From NCBI GenBank assembly GCA_958510875.1, contig OY294067.1:140140346-140204345 (forward strand): a stretch of 64,000 nt of DNA, in the 5' to 3' direction. Positions 11,300 to 22,559 of the stretch are shown in pieces. The stretch's first letter is position 1; every line of letters begins with the position of its first letter. The position numbers and the translations under genes are program-made. The DNA is from Endomychus coccineus. Lineage: Eukaryota > Arthropoda > Insecta > Coleoptera > Endomychidae. The notes beneath the pieces were generated by a model. The model searched no databases. It saw nothing but the letters and a program-made list of their open reading frames with translations, and was not told the origin of the DNA.

Positions 11300-12065
11300 C
11301 CGATACACGGTAATTCCTACAGAAATATCGAAACGCTCATCTCTCAACAAAGCTGACCTTCGGCTATCTAAGGTCAACCAGACCTACATCCGAAGCCGAG
11401 AGATCTACCGCAGATGCCAAAATGGCTTGATCAACACCTTGGTCTATCGCCACAACGTGATGGGTGTGCAGGTTCCTGATGTCAGCTGCTGGGCCTGAGA
11501 CGTTTTTTCACCTGCTGTTGTACCACCTAAGGTACTCGTACGGAATAGACCAAGAGCCGGTACAACCTTAAATATCAAGAGATATTGAGTCTGTTGTCGG
11601 AAAAGAAAGATGTCTGATCTACTGGAAACACTTGTTGCCGACCGTCAGGTAATTTAATAGTCTTGACATTGTCCTCCTCGATAAACAAACCAAGACTATG
11701 TATGTCATCGAAATCTCTGCTCCGACAGAAGAGAACATAGTTTTGAAAAACGAGGAAAGGAAATCAAAGTATTTCCTGTTCCAGCTCCGCACGCTATACT
11801 CAGGCCACAAGGTCGTATTAGTAGCTCTGATCATCGGTGTTTTGGGCGCAATTCACTGTTTTCGAACTCGACGTAGATCTGAATAGAACGAATGCAGGAG
11901 GCAGTCATGCTGTGTTCAATAAAATTCCTTAGGGTACACGATTTGGGAACCTGAAGCTGTTCACAGGCCATAGGGGAGGAATACCTCCGATTATTTGGTT
12001 TTTCCGGCGCGATTGTTGCGAAGTCGTCGGAGTACGCAGCAGCAGTATCTATTGGGGTTAGGGTT
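11300..12065 (+). pseudogene. R4/Dong-like LINE 3' end, copy 2 (right arm of a head-to-head pair)
   Basis: This is the inverted counterpart of 10545-11250. It reads plus: ...TYIRSREIYRRCQNG...TLVYRHNVMGVQVPDVSC..., then a gap relative to copy 1. It continues with SLDIVLLDKQTKTMYVIEISAP and ...HKVVLVALIIGVLG (about 11660-11860), ending in a 3' UTR to about 12065. That UTR also matches 38270-38360 (minus strand). The DIVLLD...VIEISAP stretch looks like the PD-(D/E)xK strand pair of a restriction-like endonuclease. Stops at several points make it a pseudogene. Confidence 0.6.
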
Positions 12066-13290
12066 TCTGTGAGCTGTCAACAACCAAGCTATTTCTAGAG
12101 ATCCATGGGCACTGCGCTTCATTAGCTTTCTCATTCTGACTCATCTCACATACAGAGCTGGATAGGAAGTTTGGCCTCTTGTTTCTGTAGTCTTCGTAGT
12201 CTCGAAAATGTGAGTAGATTCATTAATTAATCTAGTAACATTCAAAGATGTTTAATTTTGGAAACCGTTATAATAAATCGAATAGTGTAAATCTAGAACG
12301 TACCTACTACCTGAGCAATTTGTGGAGACCATGATGTTTCTTCTCATGCTGGTCCTCACGAGCTATCACTATATATGTGATTCTGATTGGAGGCAAAGTC
12401 AATGTGAAATCTTTAATTTTCATTAGAATAAGTGTATGACTTCTCCAATTATTGCACGTAATTGAACATATGGTCCGGCTTTTCTTCAAAATAGAGTTAT
12501 AAAATAATTTATCTCATAGTTCATAGCTTATAGAAAAGAATTGAACTTCCAATCAAGCTGACAGTGAAAACTTAAATATTATTGTGTCGCATTTTATCAA
12601 ATTAAGTGATGTATCTAGTTAATCACCTGTGAATAATGAGTGGTGTCTTATCCACCAGAACTGTCTATCAACATCAATGTTACCAAACTAAATCATATAC
12701 CTACTTAAAGACCGTTTCCAAATATGGACAAATGGTCAGACCCTCATTAATAGACCTCAAGTGGTGATGAGTTCTGCCAGCCTGAGGCTTTGTATTATTT
12801 ATAACACACATGTTGGTCTTTGTTTTATGAAGTTTAAAATACTGACAGCTAACATTTTATCAAATGAAGAATGATTGCTCACATGTAGGTAAATGCATGC
12901 ATTGTGAAAACGTTTTAATAAGCACTGTACTTTATTTGTTATTCTGTGCATTAGCCCCATTTCTACAGTTCAGTCTTCTTCTCTTCAGTCTTATCTTCTT
13001 ATCAAACTTTAACCACAACACAGCTCACAAAGCCACAAGTAACAGGCTGATATTGTCAATTGAGAAGGCTACATTATTAACTATTTTCTGTATTTCCTAT
13101 TTCATCTGTGATTATTTGTAGATAATTCTATCTTTATTTCATATACAGTAACCCGAGAGAATTGGTTACCCAGAAACAGGATATACAAACAGGAACAACA
13201 CCATCATTATCAACAACTCAATAACTAGAATGTGATACTATAAATAAGAAATAATCAACCTCATCTACTAAAAATACTATTATAGTGATT
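12066..13290. other. Intergenic, no gene seen
   Basis: AT-rich. A hydrophobic 85-codon ORF (12864-13121) has no recognisable features and a biased composition, and I do not call it. Confidence 0.5.
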
Positions 13291-13292
13291 AG

Positions 13293-13323
13293 GACCTTTC
13301 GGTTACCAAGCAGCCATCACCAG
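13293..13323 (-). ncRNA. Hammerhead-like core, degenerate
   Basis: On the minus strand, CTGGTGA (one change from CTGANGA) is followed by T, a partly pairing GG...CC stem, and GAAAGGTC. It lies just 3' of the Penelope-like GIY-YIG fragment at 13.4-13.7 kb, where a pseudo-LTR ribozyme would be expected. The core change argues that it is inactive. Confidence 0.25.
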
Positions 13324-13399
13324 AGAAAACTTATTTGGAAATCAAAATGTGTCTGTTTAAATACTATTTGGGGATACTAATGCAAACATAGGGATACCT

Positions 13400-13735
13400 T
13401 CAGCTAGAGATGAATCGGAATTCAATGAATTGCTTTCTCTTCTAAATTACCTAGATATTTGTCGATACACTTTTAAAAGTGATAAACATTCTTGAGAAAT
13501 TGTGTGACCTGTATTAAAATATGTTCGGCTAACGCTGATTTTTCACCATTATTTTCCTTTATATGTGCAAAATGCTCTTCATACCAAGTTTCAATGTACC
13601 TTCTAGTTTGATCCACATCGCAATTTGACTCACAATCAATTTTGTGAATCCTGGATTTGTCGAAGTCAGAAACTTTATCAAAGGTGCTGCTTAAACGGGT
13701 TTTTAGCTTTTTCTTACTTCTATAAACGGGTGGTT
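13400..13735 (-). pseudogene. Penelope-like element GIY-YIG endonuclease fragment
   Basis: The minus strand encodes SRIHKIDCESNCDVDQTRRYIETWYEEHFAHIKENNGEKSALAEHIL in one run (about 13665-13520). This matches the GIY-YIG domain pattern: a Y/H-KI-C strand, QTxR with the catalytic-type arginine, R/W-xxEH, then a conserved AEH motif. The tyrosines of the GIY and YIG strands themselves are lost or altered. The RT is absent, so this is a 5'-truncated relic. Confidence 0.6.
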
Positions 13736-13962
13736 TTGCAAATTTAGCAAGAAATTATGGAATTAATTTATGACTGAAGGATGATGAGTGCAACTTTTGA
13801 ATTTTATTGAACTATTTGTTTGAAGTTGTGGCTCTAATTTGGTTAGTTGGTTGCGTTCTAATTTCCTGAATGAAAGTAATTTAAATTTTATCATTTCAAG
13901 AAATTCCCTTTATATGCTATGGTTTAGTTTAAAACTAACAGGATCTATTATTATTTTTACAG

Positions 13963-14009
13963 GGGTGACATTGTACGAAAATCAGAACGCGAAAACGAAG
14001 TGAATATAT
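13963..14009 (+). pseudogene. 5' piece of a FLYWCH/MULE-type exon, split by a transposon
   Basis: A splice-acceptor-like tract ends in TTTTTACAG at 13962. The following frame reads GDIVRKSERENEVNI and stays open to the transposon edge. Deleting the transposon and one copy of the ATAT duplication joins it in frame to CQDKARKRAREETTAISK on the far side (from 16761). This order, a strand with a basic stretch followed by KxRAREET, is that of the region after a FLYWCH zinc finger in MULE transposases and their domesticated relatives. Confidence 0.5.
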
Positions 14010-14024
14010 GAGGAGCAACTTTTC

Positions 14025-14220
14025 AAAGCGCATTTTGTCCAATTTGGACAAAATTGAGTTTGAAGCGGATTTGAAAATAATTTGTATTGCTCTACAATCG
14101 GGTATAAACAAAACATTTCAAAAAGCATAATGTACCTTTGTAATTCAAGTGCAAAATATGAGAGGCAGATCAAAACGCATTTTGTCCACACATGAAGTCG
14201 GATCAAAACGCATTATAGTA
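14025..14220 (+). promoter_or_regulatory. Left subterminal repeats of the DNA transposon
   Basis: Three copies of a 17-bp motif close to AAAACGCATTTTGTCCA start at 14025, 14172 and 14205. The first overlaps the inverted repeat and is followed at once by a partial inverted copy (TTTGGACAAAAT). Repeated subterminal words of this kind usually bind the transposase; here this is inference. They lie upstream of the transposase start at 14375, so they may also affect its expression. Confidence 0.65.
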
Positions 14221-14374
14221 CATTTTGCAGTTAGAAGCCACGATCCCAACGAACAGCTGATTTGCAAGTCTAAAATTCTGTTCAATATATCCTAAAATTC
14301 AGTTCTGTTTGTGTAACTGATAGTGGAATACAAGTGTACGTTTTCATTAAATATTTGTTTATTAATATATTACT

Positions 14375-16301
14375 ATGGAAACATCCGATAACGGTGTTAT
14401 TGTAGGCGAATATAATCAAGGATCAAGGAAAAAACAACGACGAAAAACAAAAAGGGAAATGGATTGTGACAAGAGGTGAGCATAGCTTGTTCATTATCGT
14501 ATATCATAGAAGCAAAAATCATTTTTCCCTAAATCTAGACCGAAAAAACTTTATTTTTTTCATGTTTTATAGATATCAAGACTCTGACCCCTTGTTGCTG
14601 AATTTCCAACCACCATGTCATCACAGAGGAGGAAAATTTAATTGTCGCAGTATTTCAAGAAACGTCCTTGCCAAAGCAAAAAGGAATGTTTTTTTCAAGC
14701 CGAACAGAAAGGAACAAGATAAAAGAATTCCATTTCTAATGGATGTATCGTATCCAAAACGCAGCCGTGTTCGCGGCGAAGTGAGAAAAAACAAGCGACA
14801 TCGCGTTGCAGTTAAATACTTCTTGATATCTACAGAAAAAGTAAGATTACCTGTATGCTCCAAATTTTTTGCTAAATTATTTGGGGTGGGTCAAAGAAGA
14901 TTGAACACAATCGCTGACGGAATTTTATCTGGCAAGGGGGTAGTAGAAAAACGAGGAGGCGATCATAAAATTCGGAAATATCCAGCTAAAAGAGAGAAAG
15001 TTTATGAGTTTCTTTTCAAATTAAGAGCCTGTGAAAGTCACTATGCCAGAAACAAAAGCAGACGACTGTACTTGCATTCATCTTTGAACATACACCGACT
15101 TTTTGGGCTCTATAACAGTACCGTTGAAGGCGAGTTTGAGGTAAAAAATATCTTTTTCGTAACAATATTTGAGACGAAGTTTAATCTGGGTTTCGGTTCC
15201 CCAGCCATTGATGCGTGCAGTTTCTGTGCTAGGCTTAAAACAGAAATTGGTTCTTGTGACGATGGTGGCGTCAAACAAGGTTTAAGTGCAGATCTCTTAA
15301 TTCACAAAAAGAGAGCTAAAGCCTTTCACGCTCTAATGAAGGACAATCCAGAGGCAAGCGTAACGTACGTGTTTGACTTGCAACAAGTACAGCCGATTCC
15401 GAAACTCAATATTGGTGAGGCTTTCTATGCAAGACAAATTTCATTGTATGCTTTCTGTATCACTGATGTTAACACTAAAAATCCGAATTTTTATATCTGG
15501 AACGAAACTCAAGCAGCGAGGGGCGCCCAAGAAATTAGTTCAGCTTTAACAGACTTTTTGGAAAAAGCGCATATTGATAGTTCCATAACCCAGGTTAGGC
15601 TTTTTGCAGACGGCTGTGGAGGCCATGCCTTAATATACTGGCTGCAGAAAAAATCCCCAAAAAACATAAAACAGATACTTACGTATTTCCCGGTGCGCGG
15701 TCACTCATACTTACCCGCTGACAGAGTGTTTGGTAGGGTTGAGAAAAATCTACGAGGAACTGAAGAAGTGTTGGACCCCACAGCTTATATTAAAATTTAC
15801 AGGCAATTTGGAAACGTGAGAGTTTTAGGTGAAGATTGGTTCCTTAAAAACTACAGAGATTTGACGGTTGTACTAAAACCAATTGATGGGATTAGTGACA
15901 TGAAAAGAATATTTTTACAAAAATTTATAAAACAAGGTTACGTTGATGTTAAGATAAAACTTGAGCCTACCTACAGATATGACGACAATTCGAAGCAACC
16001 AATGGCAGTAACAAAACGAGGTCGTACTCTAATAAGGGATATGAATGATCGCTGCAATATACCACTGCAAAATAAGCTCAAGGAGGAGAAGAAAAACGAT
16101 GTACGAAACCTTCTTGGTGCAAGATTTGGAGAAAAATGGGAAGCTCTTATTCCGCTATCGTCACTTAAGTTCTTTACTCACGCCTTCAACACTGTGGAAC
16201 CAACGTGCGCTGAAACTGCAGGTCCTGCTGATGATGCAGTAGGTGAAGAAGAAGCCGAATGTGACTGCCTTGAGGAAGACCCTAATCAAGAACAAATTTA
16301 A
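14375..16301 (+). CDS. Transposase-like protein, DUF7869-type RNase H-like fold, two exons
   Basis: Exon 1 runs 14375-14475 and ends AAGAG|GTGAGC. The intron is 14476-14572, ending TTTTATAG. Exon 2 runs 14573-16301. The splice restores the frame and gives about 609 residues. The N-terminus is basic; a helix-turn-helix-like segment (VCSKFFAKLFGVGQRRL) lies near residues 126-150. The probable catalytic core has D302 in YVFDLQQVQ, D380 in LFADGCGG and GHSYLPADRVFGRVEK with H411, D417 and E424. The C-terminal 25 residues are acidic. The pattern matches a large insect family of presumed transposases. The usual QNKN-type stretch after DGCGG seems missing, which may impair activity. No internal stop is seen. 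Assignment to a named superfamily is not possible by eye. Confidence 0.8.
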
Positions 16302-16483
16302 TTTATTTTTTAATTAATTTTCCTATATGATTCGAATTAAGATTATATACGTTTCTATTTTTGAAAAAATACAAACAAAACAAAACAATTTTCTCGTTAA
16401 TTATTAGTTAGTTCATGTTGTAATAGAGATTGTAAGTCAAGTTCCCCTGCAAACCATTTCTTGTAAATTGAATTAATCACAAC

Positions 16484-16741
16484 AAACAGCATTATGTCCA
16501 CTTTGAACCACAACAAAACGAATTTTATTCAATGTGACGGAACAAAACGCATTAAGTCCAAACATTTTTTAGATTTTTTGCTTCTATCTAATAAAAAATG
16601 ATTTAAATTAGATGAGTTATTACGTCAAGATGTTAGTTTCTATCAAAAAAACTCGCCGTCTTAAAAATATATGACAGGGTTTATAAGAAAATGGTTTTTC
16701 GTTAATTCCCAGAAAAACATTTTTTGGACTAAATGCATTTT
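16484..16741. promoter_or_regulatory. Right subterminal repeats of the DNA transposon
   Basis: Copies of the same motif start at 16484, 16515 and 16544 on the plus strand. One on the minus strand (16741-16725) belongs to the right inverted repeat. Both ends thus carry a comparable number of sites, as expected for a transposon still recognised by its own protein. Confidence 0.65.
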
Positions 16742-16756
16742 GATAAGTTGCTCCTC

Positions 16757-17270
16757 ATATGTCAAGATAAGGCAAGAAAAAGAGCCCGTGAGGAAACGAC
16801 AGCAATTTCCAAGATATTCAACGAGGAGATAGCGCCCTTCATGAGTGCTGTGCTAGAATTTGTTACTGAGATACCAAATTTCAGTAACAAGAAAGGAGTC
16901 GTCAAGTTTAAAACAAGAAATGATATTGTACTGCCTGAACAGACTACGAACAACCTTCTACTGTTTGAAGATGGAGAAGGGGACAAAATATTTGCTCTTC
17001 GCTAAAAGCACGGTAGACCCATGGAGAACACAAATTTTTTTTTTTTTTATGAGACATTTAAAAGCGCAACCTCAGCAGCCTTTCACAATCCACGCTGACA
17101 TTGGCAGCACAGAAAGTGGAACCAATATCATTCCTGTTATTTTACCCCAAAAGGAACAACAAGTGGGTTTCTTCAACTGAGAAGCATATACCGCTGTGGA
17201 ATCCGAGGAATTCCAAAATTGATTATGAACTCGTTACCTTCCAGGCTCTGAAGAAGACGTTCCCCTAAAT
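16757..17270 (+). pseudogene. 3' piece of a FLYWCH/MULE-type transposase exon
   Basis: The frame from the transposon edge reads KARKRAREETTAISKIFNEE and continues to NLLLFEDGEGDKIF (about 16980), the start of a MULE transposase domain. It then shifts frame several times. Segments resembling ETFKSATSAAF (the DGTFK catalytic strand, with the aspartate lost) and TIHADIGSTESG...IPVI follow at about 17045-17150. A run of about 16 T at 17036-17051 lies between them. Frameshifts and loss of the aspartate make it non-functional. It could be a transposon or a domesticated FLYWCH gene. Confidence 0.55.
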
Positions 17271-17699
17271 AAATATTATGGGCTGCAATTTTGATTCCAC
17301 CTAATGTTCATGACGAAAAGAGCAATCAATTGGCCTGGCCACCGACTATAGTGAAAGCGAAAAAGTGCGAACGCACGTAAGGTTTTATTCTTCTGGAGAG
17401 TTTCGAAGATCATCCACTTTTGCAAATATTCAAGGATTATTTCGTACAACAAAAATACACTTTCTAATCTATAAAACAAGTGTACAACATTATTAAGACT
17501 GATGAACATAAATTTCAATGAAATCGGCCATACGACATACGTTAGTGAAAATCGAATTTATAAATCCAGCATATCAAGAATATAGTAAATCATTATAGAC
17601 CGTACTACCTTATCGAAACTTCTTACAAAAAATCCTCATAAGTAAATCTTGTTATCTCCATACAACCACAAACGTTGGAAATATATATTTCAATTTCAA
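17271..17699. other. Unassigned, possibly the end of the MULE-like relic
   Basis: The plus strand shows short coding-like runs but no motif I can name. No other feature is seen. Confidence 0.4.
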
Positions 17700-19985
17700 T
17701 CTATTAGAATAGAAGAGACAATAAATAAAGTTTTATTGCAAGCAATACTGGCAAATTCTGAGGGAATAAAACTACTTATAGAAAATTGGAAGAGAAACTG
17801 TCCAAACAGTTAGAATGTACTAACAAAAAACTACTTTTTATCACAAAATAAAACAGCCAGCTTAAAGAAAAATTGAAAGATTTCGAAACACAAGAAGAAA
17901 TAATATAATTATTTTCGGATTGGAAAAACAAAGAAAAGGAGAATAAGTCAGAATTAGTAAGCACTATAATAAGCAAGTTGAACGATCTTCTAGATATTAA
18001 CGTGAACGTTGATGACATAGATGATATTTTTACTCTAGGGAGTTTTAAAATTTCAGAAGTTCCAATTAAGGTGGAGTTCATATCATTCTTAAAATAGGGT
18101 ATTGTTTTAAAGAACTCACCCAATTGAAAGGAAAGAAAATATTCATTGGTAATGATCTAATATCCAGTCAACGAAAACAGAATCTAATTCTAAGGGAGCA
18201 CTTGGAGGCTGCTCGAGCACAAAAACTGAAAGCATATATGAAGTAAAACAAACTATTTGTAAACGGTGAAGTTTATACTGCAGAAATATTTGGAAAGTTC
18301 GAAGATACAAATACATTTATTTCAAACACCACTAAGTGTAACAGTGTCCTATCAAAATCTGTCACATCATCAACCAATTTCATCTTCAGTAAAGTAACTG
18401 ATTCATAACCCATAATTGGAAGACCGGAAATAAAAAAATTAGCCAGAAATTATTCATCAAATGCGCATGAGCCCAATAATAGAGCAAAAAACAACAACTA
18501 ACTGGAACTGCAACAAGTGTTACAATAATATGAATTTTGTCTTATATAATCGGATTTTGCAAATTTATTACCAATAAATTGAAATAGAATCATGAATCCT
18601 TCATTCGAGACTTTGATATCCAAACTGTAAATACTGTTACAGCTCAGTTTCGTCAGAAACTTTTGGAATCATAAATAATGAACCGTATTTTTTAGATAGT
18701 TATGCCATGATTTATAATGGTGGTTCAATAAATAGAAACGATGGGACAATTGTATATATGAAAAATTACATTTGTGATGTTAGTGAACTAGTCGTTGTGG
18801 CAAAGATAAGAAGTTAAATAGGAAATTGATGGTAAAATCATAATAATTACTGCATTATATAATCTTCCTTGTATATGCACAAGAAATATTGAGCTTAAAA
18901 ATATTTATCGTCAATGCATCGCACTAAATCTGACCTTTATCTAATTATCGGTGATATTGATATAAACATATCAAAATCATGTACAGACACAGTTGGTTAT
19001 TCAAACCTAATTAGTGAATATAGGTTTATTTTCATTATAAACGTGTATACGAGACTACTGGACGTCCAAAAATCATGCATTGACCACATAATGTCAAAAA
19101 ATAAACATGACGTAATATCGTTTATTCAACTTATATAAGTCTCATATAACATACCATTTTTCCATTATAATCAATCTAAGAATAAATATTTGAAGAAAAA
19201 CATCACATAATACAGGAAATTAATATATAATAATAATCATATAAAACTTTTAAAAAATCTACAAAACGAAAATTGGAATAATATATATAAATCAGATACA
19301 GATTCTGCAACAAATCAATTCATGAATATAATTGCAATCAGAATAAATGAATGTACTACACTCATTAATTATAAAAAGGTACCCCTTAAAAAATGTTGGA
19401 TTACTAATGGCATTATCAATTCAATACAAAGAGTTATATGTGAACATGAAAAAGCTCCCAGAAGAAAAGTTAGAATGATTTTTTACTAAAACAGAATAAT
19501 AGGAAAGTAAAATTGATGAAGATAAGAACTGTAAAACTTTGTGGAAATCATCAATGAGTTTAAAAATAAACAGGCCGTAGGTCTAGATAAAATTAATGTG
19601 GAAAAACTGAAAGGATTCAAAGATATAATAGCCCCGCCTCTAACTTTTATCATAAAGAGAATGATTGAAACAGATGTACATTGATCCGCATTTGAAATAA
19701 CTATAATTAAGCCTCTGTATGAAATAAATCCATGAGCAGAAATTTTCAGAGATAGACCAATGTCATTATCAATTTTACAAAAGTCTTCGGAAAAGTAATT
19801 CGGATAGAATTTTCTAATTTCATAATTTCATTTCATTACTTCGAACCGACAAATTGGGTTGTAACGGATAAATCTACCAACGGTGCAATTGCCTTCCTGT
19901 CGGTTTTTTTTTGACCTTGCTAAATCGTTTGACATAGTAAACCACAGTCGAGTAATCTATTCCTTGGAAGAAAAGTAACATTAAA
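17700..19985 (+). pseudogene. CR1/L2-like LINE remnant 1 (ORF1, endonuclease, RT start)
   Basis: The pieces follow each other in the expected order. ORF1 part, about 17860-18300: NNIIIFGLEKQ..., a linker, then GKKIFIGNDLISSQRKQN. Endonuclease part, about 18640-19130: IIGDIDINIS...SCIDHIMSKN. RT part, about 19540-19985: NKQAVGLDKI..., RPMSLS, and a final DLAKSFDIVNHSRVIYSLEE, where it breaks off. Stops and frameshifts occur throughout. The 3' half of the RT is absent and an R1-like LINE begins immediately after. The protein would nick DNA and reverse-transcribe its RNA; this copy is dead. Confidence 0.7.
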
Positions 19986-19989
19986 ACTA

Positions 19990-22515
19990 GTAAGGAGTTA
20001 CTTTAACAGTAGGACACACAAGTGAAAATGAAAATCTTGCCAGAACTAGGTAAGGAATCGAAGATTCACAGAAATTCGTGAAACTCATGCACAATGTTGA
20101 CGGCAATATTAGACGCATGATGAGAACGCTTCGTATGCTTTACGATAACTTAGCCGACATGGAGGAGCCGCTACTTGAAAAAACACCAGAGACAGCAGTG
20201 GCTGATACTCAAACCTCGCCTGGTTTGCGAGCTAACAGCAGCGTGAATATGTGAAGAGTAAGAAACCGACTGAGCCTACAGAGATGCCTAAGAAAAGCTG
20301 GTAGAGCCGAAATGGAAACAAAATGACACCAATACGCGGACTTCCGACAGCGAACATAGCAGCTGCAACACCTAGCGGAAACGTCGCACCGCCGATAGAC
20401 CGTTAGGTAGTCACAAGCAGAACGTCGAAACCATCGAAACCAGCCTATCATACCCCGACGTGATAATCTTGGAGCGAAGGAGGAAGGCCCCTCTTATGCC
20501 GACATGCTTCGACTTCTGGAGAGCGATCCATCCCATCCCTGAAGGAGGTGGGTGAGAACGTCACAAAGGTGAGAAGAAAAGCCACCGGAAATCTGCTCGT
20601 GAAGTTGAGAAAACCCCCGGTAGTCACCGAGATGTCAGCCGCCATCGCGCTGAAGTTAGGTGAGTCAGCAAATATAGAGGCCCAAAGAGATGAGACAACA
20701 CTCGAACTACGCGATTTCGATGAGCTGACAACAAAGGACGATATATGCGAACCACTGGGGAAGGTCTTCGAAGTAATAGTAGAAGCAACGACAGTCAAGG
20801 TCATCCGAAGGGTCGTTGTCCGACTAGCGATAAATCTAGCCAGGAAGGTGATAGGAAAAGGTCGAATACGTATCAGCTGGGCATACTGCAGAGTGGGAGG
20901 AGAGTGAGGTGCAGATGTGCTTCAGATGTTGGGCTTTTGGATACATGGCACGCCACTTCTGAGGGGAAGATAGGTCTAGATGTTGCCTCCGATGGGGTGG
21001 AGCTAGAACAGGAAGAATCATCCGACAGGGAGCTTCGACTATCCAGCTTACCAGGCAGCTTTCAGGGGAGCGGGAAAAGAGGATCGGAAATGAGAAGATT
21101 CCAATTCAACCTCAACCATTGCGCAGCAGCGCGAAATCTATTAGGCAAACCATTCGAGGCCTCAACGTGGACATTTTAATTTTGTCAAAACAGCATCAGG
21201 ATATCATGAATTCGCAGACCTGAATTACCTATGCGTCAAGCCTTACAGCAATATGGATATGCGGGAATAAATTTCTCCAGGAACAATCGCTAACGCTGAG
21301 ATCAGAATTTACTTTAGAAAAGGTTGATGTCATCTATCTGTACACCGTTTTTTCTCCATCAAGTGCTTCAAAGGGATGGATCCGGGGACCTCCTAAACAA
21401 TCTGGCAGAGGATGCGGGAGACTAGCGACCACCCATCATCGCAGGTGACTTCAACGCGTGGGCCCCGGAATGGGGTAGTATGTATACGAACAGGGGAGGC
21501 GAGATGCTCCTCGACATCGACACCACCCTAGAACTAGTTAACGTTTACCCAAATCAGCAATACCTACATCATAGACGTTACTTCCTCCAGTGAGAGCATA
21601 TGTCCTCGAGTTAAGTCACGGCATGTCAGTGACAACTACTACCACAGTAATCACCGGGCCATCATCTCCGAAACTGGTACACAGTCAACAAGGGAGTTGC
21701 AAGCACCAGCAAAATGAAACGACAAGTCCTTCGACCGGGAAACTTTCATGGTTTTGATGGAAGAGAATATCACACCAACAGGCCCCTCTGAACAAAGGTC
21801 CTCGTAGCCCATGTCACTAGTCTCTAATGCCTGCGACGCAGCTATGGAGAAGGCCCCAAGGAGCAGCCGCCACCCAGAAGTATACTGGCGGAATGAGGAG
21901 ATCGCCGAACTCCGATGTCAATGTCACCATACCCGGCGTCAGGCTCAGCGCGCTCGAGGTCGTAAGAAACATGAAGCTCTAGAAATATGATACCATGGGG
22001 TAAGGGGTAGTTTGAAACGACCCATCAAGAATAACAAGCGCAGCAGCTTGAGTGAGCTTCATGATATGGTCAACGAAGACCCCTGAAGAAGACCATATAA
22101 AATGGTAAAGTCCAAGCTGAAAAGCCGCCCTGTGGTTTCCCAATCCTGTCCAGTTCTACTTAGAAGGATAGTAGTGACCCTGTTCCTAGAACAACCGGAA
22201 CACACTCATTCCGTGGATGTACCGGCCACTCGTCGCTTCGACGACATGCCAATCTTGGAAGATGAGTTGATGAAAACCTTCAACAAAATAGGAGATGCCA
22301 AAGCTCCGGGTTCAGACTGTATACCGAACGCCTCCCTCAAATCAACCATCAAAGCACGACCAGATGTTTTCCTGAAGACTTTGGAAGCAGCAGAAGTTAG
22401 TTCTTCCTACAAAGGGCAGCAAGCTTTCGGACGAACATCATTCTGCCGACCAATTTGCCTATCGAATACAGCAAGGAGCTTGAGAGGACTACTACCGATG
22501 GAGCTTCATAACCTA
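19990..22515 (+). pseudogene. R1-like LINE remnant (ORF1, endonuclease, RT start)
   Basis: A GC-richer block. ORF1 (about 20270-21180) contains YADMLRLL..., VGENVTKVRRKATGNLLVKL and LELRDFDELTTKDDI, ending in ISWAYCRVGGE, as in R1-clade gag-like proteins. One zinc knuckle (CFRCWAFGYMARH) follows in another frame. An endonuclease part (about 21180-21700) has IIAGDFNAWAPEWGS. The start of the RT (about 22230-22350) has FNKIGDAKAPGSDCIPN. It stops near 22515 and a CR1-like LINE begins. At least four stops or frameshifts are present. R1 elements usually insert into 28S rDNA; no rDNA is seen here. Confidence 0.7.
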
Positions 22516-22559
22516 CAAAAACAATACTCTTTTTCAAAAACTGAATCATTGACATCAAT

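Larger units (their letters stand above)
14010..16756 (+). mobile_element. DNA transposon with DUF7869-like transposase (2747 bp), nearly intact
   Basis: The ends are inverted repeats of 32 bp with four mismatches, each beginning GAGGAGCAACTT and running into the subterminal motif. They are flanked on both sides by ATAT (14006-14009 and 16757-16760). ATAT is self-complementary, so a 4-bp target duplication and a longer inverted repeat cannot be told apart. Both ends carry repeats of a motif close to AAAACGCATTTTGTCCA: 14025, 14172, 14205, 16484, 16515 and 16544 on the plus strand, 16725 on the minus strand. These are likely transposase-binding sites. One gene lies inside. The insertion splits a FLYWCH/MULE exon. 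Confidence 0.85.

Noticed and set aside
10546..11498. Plus-strand and minus-strand ORFs of 66-110 codons in the head-to-head LINE pair
   Set aside because: Most are antisense or out-of-frame readings of the LINE C-terminus.
12864..13121. Hydrophobic 85-codon ORF as a membrane protein
   Set aside because: No start context, family feature or splice site; the composition follows local T-richness.
19990..22515. Ribosomal DNA target next to the R1-like LINEs
   Set aside because: No 28S-like sequence is found beside any R1-like copy; these are old insertions or relatives without rDNA specificity.
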